From Candidatus Falkowbacteria bacterium CG10_big_fil_rev_8_21_14_0_10_43_11 (GTDB lineage Bacteria; Patescibacteriota; Patescibacteriia; Patescibacteriales; XYC2-FULL-47-12), in assembly GCA_002778635.1 (NCBI GenBank), contig PFAS01000071.1, positions 1,528 through 8,314 of the forward strand: a DNA stretch of 6,787 nucleotides, given 5' to 3'. Positions within the stretch are counted from its first letter, which is position 1; the number at the start of each line of letters is the position of its first letter. The position numbers and the translations under genes are program-made. Shown piece by piece: positions 1 through 5,993 of this stretch. The notes under the pieces are model-generated. The model was not told where the DNA came from. It did no database searches and saw nothing but the letters and a program-made list of their open reading frames with translations.

Positions 1-54
1 TGGACTTTATGGACTTTATGGACTTTATGGACTTTATGGACTTTATGGACTAAA
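1..54. repeat. 9-bp tandem repeat TGGACTTTA at the 3' end of the operon's last visible gene
   Basis: Five exact copies of TGGACTTTA (1-45) are followed by a degenerate sixth, TGGACTAAA (46-54), which contains the complement of the TAG stop of the 469-aa gene. The array runs off the left window edge, so the true copy number is unknown. It is noncoding here as far as can be seen. No hairpin-plus-U-run terminator is present within these bases. Confidence 0.97.
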
Positions 55-1459
55 CTCTTAGTTGTCTGTTTAATTCCAGTATCGCATTAAATTCTTCTTT
101 TGTTAAGCCGTTACCTTGCGTTTTTAAAAGCTCTTCCACCGGCTGGTTGCCGGTCAAACTTTCCTGACCGATAGCCACATAACTTAAATAAAGCGGGCTA
201 TGGCGCCAGGCGTTAATTCCCTGCTGGCGGCGAGTAAAACTTTCTCGCTCCAGCAATTTTATTTTATTTTGGATTTTACCCGCGATCACTTCCAAACTGC
301 CCCCCAAGCGGCGGAAATTAATTAAATCCAAATTAGCCAGTTCTTCAATCGGCCCTTGCAAACGGCTTGGCGGCTGCATGATGTCATCCATTCTCGGCTT
401 GTCCGATTGACTGACGGCAAGGCGCGACCGGTCCATTTTTACCATCTCCGGCTCCGGTTTTTGCTGGCTGGAAACTTTGGAAATTTGCGTTTTTTTCTCG
501 TCCCTCGCCGCCGGTCTCTCGCTCCTGACCGCCGGTAGCGGCGGCGCGAGTTTTAATTCCTCTGCTTTTGGGCTGATTATTTCTTTGCTTAATTCAGCCA
601 AGTCTTGTTTCAGATCACTTTCCGGTTTTTTTTCTTCTTTTATTTTTGCCGGCGGTTCAACGGCCGGCGCTTGCTTGGCTAATTTGCTGAAATCATATTC
701 AATGTCGCGCGTTTTTTCCAAATAATCCAGCGGCGCGCTTTGGGGCGCGATTGGCGATATGGCCGGTTTTTCTCTCTGCTTTTTGGCTAAATTTAAAATC
801 GCTTCCGCTTGCTCGCGCGTTAAACCCAAGCCGCCGTTAACCGGCTCTTTGGTTAAAGCGTCCCGCGCGGAAATAAAATCCCTGATGCCTTTTACAAAAG
901 TTTTAATAATATTTTGCAACTTCACTCGCCGTTCCGCCTGTCCGCCAATGCCGGCTAAACTGATAATTTCCGGCGTAATGTTGGCAATAAAATCATCGCC
1001 TGCGAGCGGCAAAACTAACTCTGTTTTTTTCGACAAAATTATTTTTTTAAATTTTGGCAAGTCTTTCGCAAAAACCCCGCTTTCGCGTTCCGGCTCGGGC
1101 ATTGTTTTAACTTCGCTTCTTTGCAAACTTCGCTCCTTTAGTCCCCTCGCCCGCTCCGGTGGGAGAGGGGTTAGGGGTGAGGGTATCCCTAAATAGCTCG
1201 CGACTGGCAAAAAAATTTTATCCGCCAGTTCTTGCCGCAATTTTTCCGCCCGTTCGCGCGGCAAATGATGTTCTTCCGTCAAAAACTCAACCAAACTCGG
1301 CCACGGAATTTCTTTAACCATTATTTTAATAACCGCGGACGCGAGTTCCACGCCGTAGTTTTTTTCTAATTCGCCGATTAGGCGCGTCGCTTCCGGCGAT
1401 GTTACCGCCGCCTGCAGTTCCTTGGGCAATTGTTTAAATTTTTCCAAATATCCGAACAT
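50..1459 (-). CDS. Multidomain helical protein with long charged linkers, unknown function
   Basis: This 469-residue soluble protein is of unrecognised family. Residues 1-90 are helical (FKQLPKELQ, then KIFLPVASYLG) and resemble residues 8-98 of the 405-aa protein, including the shared PKELQ/PQEVQ motif. Residues 91-106 (GIPSPLTPLPPERARG) are encoded by a palindromic GC-rich element read in frame. A helical domain occupies 135-232, with LQNIIKTFVKGIRDFISARD and GGLGLTREQAEAILNLAKKQ. A long Pro/Lys/Glu/Ala-rich linker at 233-365 is likely disordered. A C-terminal domain at 366-469 ends in GNGLTKEEFNAILELNRQLR, which resembles the end of the middle domain and suggests an internal duplication. 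No signal peptide or membrane segment is visible. It starts 11 nt after the ORF6N stop, has no evident Shine-Dalgarno, and ends in TAG at the edge of a 9-bp repeat array. It is probably an accessory or adaptor of the operon; the role is inference from position. Confidence 0.82.
   Translation of the reverse strand: MFGYLEKFKQLPKELQAAVTSPEATRLIGELEKNYGVELASAVIKIMVKEIPWPSLVEFLTEEHHLPRERAEKLRQELADKIFLPVASYLGIPSPLTPLPPERARGLKERSLQRSEVKTMPEPERESGVFAKDLPKFKKIILSKKTELVLPLAGDDFIANITPEIISLAGIGGQAERRVKLQNIIKTFVKGIRDFISARDALTKEPVNGGLGLTREQAEAILNLAKKQREKPAISPIAPQSAPLDYLEKTRDIEYDFSKLAKQAPAVEPPAKIKEEKKPESDLKQDLAELSKEIISPKAEELKLAPPLPAVRSERPAARDEKKTQISKVSSQQKPEPEMVKMDRSRLAVSQSDKPRMDDIMQPPSRLQGPIEELANLDLINFRRLGGSLEVIAGKIQNKIKLLERESFTRRQQGINAWRHSPLYLSYVAIGQESLTGNQPVEELLKTQGNGLTKEEFNAILELNRQLRV
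1141..1189. repeat. Palindromic GC-rich element read in frame in the 469-aa gene
   Basis: On the plus strand CCCCTCGCCC (1143-1152) pairs with GGGAGAGGGG (1161-1170) with one mismatch, and the hairpin extends inward through 1153-1160 to a four-base loop. The right part, through 1183, has four G-tracts. The sequence resembles the widespread interspersed palindromic repeats of the form CCCTCACCC...CTCTCCC seen between genes of many bacteria (recognition from memory). Here it encodes residues 91-106 of the 469-aa protein without breaking the frame. Confidence 0.7.
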
Positions 1460-1470
1460 AAATTTAAAAG

Positions 1471-2013
1471 CTATTTACTAATTTTAAATCCAATTTCTTG
1501 TTTTGTCTCGTTATCTTTATTATATCCACGCGTTAGACAACGCAAACTCATAAAAATCTCGCCGATTTGCTTGTCGTGCCGGCTGTATTTTTTCTCCAAT
1601 TCATCAAGTTTTTCCGCTAAAACTTTATAACTGCGCCCAATCTCGCGAAACTTTACGAAAATTCTCATGATTGCAATATTAATTTGGATTGCTTTTTCAC
1701 TGTTTAACACACTGGAAAGCATTGCGACTCCTTGCTCCGTAAATGCATGCGGTTTCCGTCTAATACTCATTTTATCGGATTTGGATATCGCAAATTGCGA
1801 CTTCCAATTTTTAAATTCTTTGGCTGAAAGTTGAAACATAAAATCTTCCGGGAATCTACCTTCATTTCTTTTGACTTGTTCGTTAAGACGCCCCGTCGAC
1901 ACCCCATACATCAGCGCCAAATCGCGGTCCAGCATCACTCGTTGTCCGCGAATTTCCAAAATTTTATTCTGAATGCTATTTTGAATAATCGGCAAAATAT
2001 CGCTATTGGGCAT
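1471..2013 (-). CDS. ORF6N domain DNA-binding protein (phage antirepressor-like)
   Basis: This 180-residue protein carries a complete ORF6N domain at about residues 12-125. Its hallmarks are IRGQRVMLDRDLALMYGVST (21-40), where ORF6N proteins typically read IRGQKVMLDRDLAELYGV, then RFPEDFMFQL (53-62), HAFTEQGVAMLSSVLNSEKA (89-108) and AIQINIAIMRIFVKFRE (108-124). A coiled-coil at 127-156 and the family-typical end IGFKISK follow. ORF6N/KilA-N-type domains bind DNA and occur in phage antirepressors. Many stand-alone chromosomal copies exist in CPR genomes with unknown roles. Its length matches those stand-alone copies. It lies between two operon genes that appear to share a domain, so it may be an inserted cargo gene. 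The start ATG falls in a CCCAATG/CCCAATA repeat and has no Shine-Dalgarno; no later Met would preserve the domain. Transcription must come from the operon, since the upstream gap is only 24 nt. Confidence 0.92.
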   Translation of the reverse strand: MPNSDILPIIQNSIQNKILEIRGQRVMLDRDLALMYGVSTGRLNEQVKRNEGRFPEDFMFQLSAKEFKNWKSQFAISKSDKMSIRRKPHAFTEQGVAMLSSVLNSEKAIQINIAIMRIFVKFREIGRSYKVLAEKLDELEKKYSRHDKQIGEIFMSLRCLTRGYNKDNETKQEIGFKISK

Positions 2014-2018
2014 TGGGA
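2005..2018. repeat. Two-unit heptamer repeat (ATTGGGC/ATTGGGA) carrying the ORF6N start codon
   Basis: ATTGGGC (2005-2011) and ATTGGGA (2012-2018) differ at one base. On the minus strand the unit junction reads CCCAATGCCCAAT, and the ATG inside it is the start codon of the ORF6N gene (2013-2011). Two copies alone could be chance; the neighbouring array at 2024-2051 makes a shared origin more likely. Confidence 0.6.
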
Positions 2019-2023
2019 TTTAA

Positions 2024-2051
2024 TTAGTCATTAGAAATTAGTTATTAGAAA
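2024..2051. repeat. Heptamer array at the 405-aa/ORF6N gene junction
   Basis: There are four 7-bp units: TTAGTCA, TTAGAAA, TTAGTTA and TTAGAAA. They can equally be read as two 14-bp copies differing at one base. On the minus strand the array encodes the last four residues and the TAA stop of the 405-aa protein, then forms most of the 24-nt gap to the ORF6N gene. Confidence 0.9.
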
Positions 2052-3255
2052 TTTTCTTAATCTCTTCCTCCACCGCTCTTCTTTCCAGACTTCCGGCCGG
2101 ATACTGCGCGGCTAACGCCCGCAATTGTTTCAGTTCGTCATTTTCCACGGGTAAAACCGCCGCCGGTTGTCTCGCAATATTATTCCGCAAACTTTCTATC
2201 TTTTGGTCTTCCGCCAAGCTTTGGCGATAGCTTTGGACTTCGGAATTAACCTCAAACGCTGGCGTTATCTTTCGTTGCTCGTCCCTTAATACTTGTCCCT
2301 TAATACTTTCTTGTCCGTCCGGCTCTTTAACTTGATAACTTTTAACTTTTAACTTTTCTTCTTCCTCAACCGGAATTATTTCCCAGCCCTCGCCGGTATT
2401 ATTTGGCATGCTGTTTGGGAAAAAAGCCAAATTACGGTACAAAGTCAACAGCTTTTTTACTAATTTTTTCTCTTCCTCGTTTAAAATCGCCGTATTTTTG
2501 GCTGAACTTAAATATCTGACGATAGTTAAATTATCCGGCATGGCCGCGCCGTATTGCTTAATGAAATCTTTGAGCCAATTGCTAACGGTCGGCCGCGCCG
2601 GCTTGCCGTCTAAAATAAAATCTTTGCGGGTTAGTTTTTCTTGGTTTGAATATAAAATACGGCTTGATTCTTCTTTCCAATCCTTTACGGTCGCCATTTG
2701 ATACAACAAACCGCCGTTAAGATGAGTCAAAGCATCGGCCGTGCCGCCCTTAAACACGTCAACTAAACCGTTAGAGAAAATTTCTGTTAAAATTTGGCGC
2801 TCCTCTTTTTTATCAATCAACGCATCGTAGCGCCGTATTAGCTGATCATTCGCGTCAAACCAGGCGAGCTCCAGCTCGTCTCTAAAACGGCGTTCGTAAA
2901 CGCGATACTTTTTATAATCAGCGGCTCGTTTGGCAAGCTCTTGTTTAACGTTAATGTTTGGTAAAAATTCATCAATCGGCAAAAGCAAAACCCCCAATAT
3001 GTCCAAAATCAATTGGCGCATCGCCTCTTCTTCTTTCTGCAACGCCTTAGCGAGATTACTTTCTAAACCGGTAAGCGTAAAGCCATTAATGATAAAATCG
3101 TTCATAAACTGGCCCAAAAAACCGGGCGGCAATTGGTGTTTTTCACTGACGAAGTTGATAAAATCATTCAACACATCCGAGTCATAGTAAAACTGCACTT
3201 CTTGAGGAAATGTTTTTAATTTGCTAAAAAATTGTTGGGCTCTCTGTATATTCAT
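2038..3255 (-). CDS. Helical accessory protein of the VirB6-like operon, unknown function
   Basis: This 405-residue soluble protein belongs to no named family I recognise. Residues 1-100 are helical (FPQEVQ at 16-21, then an LLLPIDEFL segment at 90-98) and resemble the N-terminus of the 469-aa protein encoded two genes downstream. Residues 105-160 are highly charged and probably coiled-coil. Residues 175-278 form a second helical module containing LNGGLLYQM, RPTVSNWLKDFI and EEEKKLVKKLLTLYRNL. It resembles modules I associate with unnamed CPR proteins, but that is memory and not a search result. Residues 290-375 are a linker, in which 299-306 and 316-325 are encoded by tandem repeats. The tail at 374-402 is helical (ENDELKQLRALAAQYPAGSL). 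There is no signal peptide or membrane segment. The start ATG overlaps the TGA of the VirB6-like gene, so translation is likely coupled. The last codons and the TAA stop lie inside a heptamer array. Confidence 0.8.
   Translation of the reverse strand: MNIQRAQQFFSKLKTFPQEVQFYYDSDVLNDFINFVSEKHQLPPGFLGQFMNDFIINGFTLTGLESNLAKALQKEEEAMRQLILDILGVLLLPIDEFLPNINVKQELAKRAADYKKYRVYERRFRDELELAWFDANDQLIRRYDALIDKKEERQILTEIFSNGLVDVFKGGTADALTHLNGGLLYQMATVKDWKEESSRILYSNQEKLTRKDFILDGKPARPTVSNWLKDFIKQYGAAMPDNLTIVRYLSSAKNTAILNEEEKKLVKKLLTLYRNLAFFPNSMPNNTGEGWEIIPVEEEEKLKVKSYQVKEPDGQESIKGQVLRDEQRKITPAFEVNSEVQSYRQSLAEDQKIESLRNNIARQPAAVLPVENDELKQLRALAAQYPAGSLERRAVEEEIKKISNN
2281..2308. repeat. Exact 14-bp direct repeat GTCCCTTAATACTT inside the 405-aa gene
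   Basis: Two perfect adjacent copies occupy 2281-2294 and 2295-2308. They encode residues 316-325 (ESIKGQVLRD) in two different phases, so the two copies give different peptides. A third in-register copy would place TAA in frame, so only a two-copy array is open here. Confidence 0.93.
2325..2359. repeat. CTTTTAA heptamer array inside the 405-aa gene
   Basis: Core units CTTTTAA (2339-2345), CTTTTAA (2346-2352) and CTTTTCT (2353-2359) are preceded by irregular copies CTTTAA and CTTGATAA (2325-2338). On the minus strand the array encodes a Lys/Val-rich linker around residues 299-310. The same word recurs at 6641-6661 in the 253-aa gene. Confidence 0.88.
3252..3255 (-). promoter_or_regulatory. 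ATGA stop-start overlap, probable translational coupling
   Basis: On the minus strand the TGA of the 912-aa gene and the ATG of the 405-aa gene share two bases in ATGA. Upstream there is no AGGAGG-like sequence, only a weak purine run (AAAAGA). Terminating ribosomes could therefore reinitiate here. The arrangement supports this start for the 405-aa protein and expression of both genes from one transcript. Confidence 0.75.
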
Positions 3256-5990
3256 GTAAGGATATCTTTTATTTCTTTCGCCGCGCCGCTAGCCGCTTTG
3301 GACAAACGATTATTAATAGAATCGCTAAATTTATTAAGATCTTTGCCGACTGCGCCAATTAACGCTTTTTTCTGTTCTTCGTCGCCGGCATCTATAATGT
3401 CTTTTAGCTGGTCGTAAGTTAAATTTTTAATAAATCTGTCTTTGGCTGTGGCATCGGTTCCAAAAGCGCTATCAACATTCGTAACAAACGCCAGCTTTTC
3501 TTTTGCCTCATAAGTATCCTGTCCTTGCAATGCACTTTTGACAACTCCCTTCTTTTCGTCGGATAAATCTTTATACTGTCTGGTAAACGTATTTGTTTTT
3601 AAACCACTGGCTAACTGCTTGATGCTTTGTTTAAGCGAACCGTTGTCTAATTCTCTCATAGTGTGCGTCCCGTCAGCGTATCGCTGGGTAATAGTTCTGT
3701 CAGCTTTCTCTTGATCTTTGGGATTCGCAGTAGATTCAAGATCTTTAAATAATTTAGTCGCGCCGGCATAATTTTTTTCCAAAATGGCGTCAAATTGGCC
3801 CATTACTCTCTTGTCATTATGCATGTCTTTGCCAATCTGCTCCCGCTTTCTTTTGGCAGTATCCAAATCAACAATCTTGCGGCTGGTCGCTTCCATCGCG
3901 GCGGCGGCGCGCACATAGACGCTTTTACTTGGATCATCCATAGTCGCGAGAATCGTTTCATTGTCCTCATTTTTATTTTCATTTCTGGAGTCGTCAATTT
4001 GCCTGGAGCGGTAATTAGAAGCGGCTTTTAGGTCGCTTTTGCCCGCATCGCTGATTTTTTGGTTTAAACCGGATAGGCCGCGCGCGCCAAGCGCAACGCC
4101 GCCAAGCGCGGCCGCTAAACCAGCCCAACCAAGCCCGCCAGTCACGAGGCCAATTCCAGCGCCAACCACTCCGCCCACTCCCCGCCATAGCTTCTTGTTG
4201 CTCTCAACTGTTTTCTGCATTTCTTCTTCATTGATTTTAATTTTTGCAAGATGTTTTTCTTGATCTGCAATATCGGTATCTGATATGCCAGTCATATCCT
4301 TTTGTAAATCATTAACATTTTTTTGCCATGTTTTTGCTCCACTACGGCTATTAGTGCTCCAAACTTGCCATTCTTTTAAACTTGTATCATAGGAGTAATT
4401 TGTACCGTCATCTGTAGTAAAATCTTCTTTATTTTTTATCGCTTTCCCGTGTTTATTTTCAAATTGCTGAATCTTGTATTTGTCGGCGTCAAGATCACTC
4501 TGCATTTCCTCTCGCTCTTTTTTCTTTTTGTTAAGCGAATGTTGCCCGGTAAAACGGGATGATAGGGCACGAAAAGGAGCGCTGACAGCTTTGCCGATTC
4601 CTTGCTTAACAGTGCCGACGCCGTACGCTAACTTTTCCGCGGCGGTGGTAATCCGCTGGTCGCGGGCGCTCTTGCGCATCGCTGAATATTTGCTCAAAGT
4701 ATCCGCCACCATACCGTAGCCGGTAAACTTTCTTCCCGCCAATCGGCCGCCTTTCTGTATCCACCCCATCCCCTTACCCGCCATCTGTCCGGCCGCGCCG
4801 CCGATCTGCTGGGCGACTAACAAGCCGCCAATCAATAAAGCGATGGTGATAATATATTTTTGAAAATTATCTGAACTGTAAATGTCAGAAAATGCTTGCA
4901 CTGCAATTGTACTGCTGGCGGACTTAAGTTGCTCGTTAATGCCGGACAGTCTTGAATTATTCTGAGCTCCCGCTAAGCCTAAATTAGCATTCTCGCTAAT
5001 CTTGTCTGATGAACTTTGCGCCGTTACCAAAGCCAACCAAATAAAAAACGCTAACAACGGTCCGACAATAACCTGCTTGGTAAAATCGCCCCAGATTTGA
5101 CTGGTATATTTTTGCGCCCCGCTGAAAGCATGCCCAAAAAACACAAACGGGGATAAAATAGTATAAACCCAAAGCATAATCACGCGCATCAGCAATACTG
5201 CCAATAAAACTATTATGACGACTGTCGTTATTAATAAGGCAATAAAAGCACCGATCATACCGGCCAATACCGCTAACGCGCTGCTTTGAGCATAAGCTTC
5301 TTTGCTCACCTGCGATAACGATAAATATTTATCCAATTGGAATAAACTAGCAAAATTTCCGCCGCCGCCGGTAGAAACGAAAGCATTAACAAAAGTCAGC
5401 ATCACCACCTGGGAAAAATCAATAATCAGGCCGAAAATCGTGCGGGAAAAATTTATCAATACCGCCACGATTAAAAGTTTCGGCAAAGCTTTTTTCATCT
5501 CGTAGCTCGGGATGCGTAAAATCGTGCCAAAAGCGATCGCAAGCAGAATCAACACAAAAAACATATTACAAAGATCCCGCACTACTACCCAGCCGGTAAT
5601 TACCGCCGGCACATCAATAATTTTATTAAAACTAGCAACATTGATTAAAACTGTTAAAATAACCGTCAATACATACCCTAAAAACATGGATGCTCCAGCT
5701 AGCACCCATCCGACCGCGGTCGTAACCCAAATCATAATGCCAGATGGGTTTTGTGGGTTATATGTTTCATCTATTTTTTTTATTTGTTCTTTTTTTTGAT
5801 TTCCATTAAGAGCAGAGTTATTTTGCGTTCTATTTATTAAATTTTGTCTGATTTCTGCTGAATTAGTACCTTCAACTTCAGCATTGACTCTTTGCAAACT
5901 AAAAGAAAGTATGGTGCTGCCGATAATAAAACAAACTAATATAATAATTATCCATTTACTTAAAAAAAATTTTTGCGCAAATTTTTTCAT
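3252..5990 (-). CDS. TrbL/VirB6-like type IV secretion membrane protein with long soluble C-terminal extension
   Basis: This 912-residue polytopic protein resembles the TrbL/VirB6 superfamily, which forms part of the inner-membrane channel of type IV secretion and conjugation machines. A signal-like helix at 12-33 is followed by VNA/E, a plausible signal peptidase I site. Hydrophobic segments follow at about 84-118, 138-158, 168-204, 236-290, 304-326 and 378-396. The family-typical region is 138-200, with NMFFVLILLAIAFGTILRIP and then a conserved NFSR. Residues 400-480 are Gly/Lys/Arg-rich and likely cytoplasmic. Residues 485-600 are charged and partly coiled-coil. A Gly/Ala-rich hydrophobic stretch at 603-640 could be a helical hairpin. 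Residues 650-912 are soluble and helical, of unknown function. Ordinary VirB6/TrbL proteins are roughly 300-500 residues, so the tail is unusual for the superfamily, although CPR homologs are often long. The gene starts 3 nt after its upstream neighbour and ends in TGA within an ATGA overlap, which suggests translational coupling downstream. Confidence 0.85.
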   Translation of the reverse strand: MKKFAQKFFLSKWIIIILVCFIIGSTILSFSLQRVNAEVEGTNSAEIRQNLINRTQNNSALNGNQKKEQIKKIDETYNPQNPSGIMIWVTTAVGWVLAGASMFLGYVLTVILTVLINVASFNKIIDVPAVITGWVVVRDLCNMFFVLILLAIAFGTILRIPSYEMKKALPKLLIVAVLINFSRTIFGLIIDFSQVVMLTFVNAFVSTGGGGNFASLFQLDKYLSLSQVSKEAYAQSSALAVLAGMIGAFIALLITTVVIIVLLAVLLMRVIMLWVYTILSPFVFFGHAFSGAQKYTSQIWGDFTKQVIVGPLLAFFIWLALVTAQSSSDKISENANLGLAGAQNNSRLSGINEQLKSASSTIAVQAFSDIYSSDNFQKYIITIALLIGGLLVAQQIGGAAGQMAGKGMGWIQKGGRLAGRKFTGYGMVADTLSKYSAMRKSARDQRITTAAEKLAYGVGTVKQGIGKAVSAPFRALSSRFTGQHSLNKKKKEREEMQSDLDADKYKIQQFENKHGKAIKNKEDFTTDDGTNYSYDTSLKEWQVWSTNSRSGAKTWQKNVNDLQKDMTGISDTDIADQEKHLAKIKINEEEMQKTVESNKKLWRGVGGVVGAGIGLVTGGLGWAGLAAALGGVALGARGLSGLNQKISDAGKSDLKAASNYRSRQIDDSRNENKNEDNETILATMDDPSKSVYVRAAAAMEATSRKIVDLDTAKRKREQIGKDMHNDKRVMGQFDAILEKNYAGATKLFKDLESTANPKDQEKADRTITQRYADGTHTMRELDNGSLKQSIKQLASGLKTNTFTRQYKDLSDEKKGVVKSALQGQDTYEAKEKLAFVTNVDSAFGTDATAKDRFIKNLTYDQLKDIIDAGDEEQKKALIGAVGKDLNKFSDSINNRLSKAASGAAKEIKDILT

Positions 5991-5993
5991 AAA

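Noticed and set aside
1..54. CRISPR array
   Set aside because: Units of 9 bp are contiguous with no spacers.
477..1196. Plus-strand open frames opposite the 469-aa gene
   Set aside because: They mirror the minus-strand gene, have no family-like motifs or promoter, and disagree with the shared domain seen on the minus strand.
3252..3255. UGA recoded as glycine (code 25, as in Gracilibacteria/SR1)
   Set aside because: UGA ends the 912-aa gene exactly at an ATGA overlap, and no in-frame UGA interrupts the other genes.
3803..3997. Minus-strand 64-codon open frame inside the 912-aa gene in another frame
   Set aside because: Fully nested in a well-supported longer gene, with no independent signal for expression.
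4076..4113. 8-bp inverted repeat GGCCGCGC/GCGCGGCC in a GC-rich patch
   Set aside because: Explained by Gly/Ala codons of the hydrophobic segment at 603-640 of the VirB6-like protein; weak spacing for a functional hairpin.
5302..5799. Plus-strand open frames opposite the membrane core of the 912-aa gene
   Set aside because: Antisense shadows of the hydrophobic codons; no start signals or recognisable domain.
5960..5990. TTTGCGCAAA palindrome followed by a T-run on the plus strand, terminator-like
   Set aside because: It lies in the first codons of the 912-aa gene (Lys/Phe/Ala/Gln), the palindrome leaves almost no loop, and no plus-strand gene ends there.
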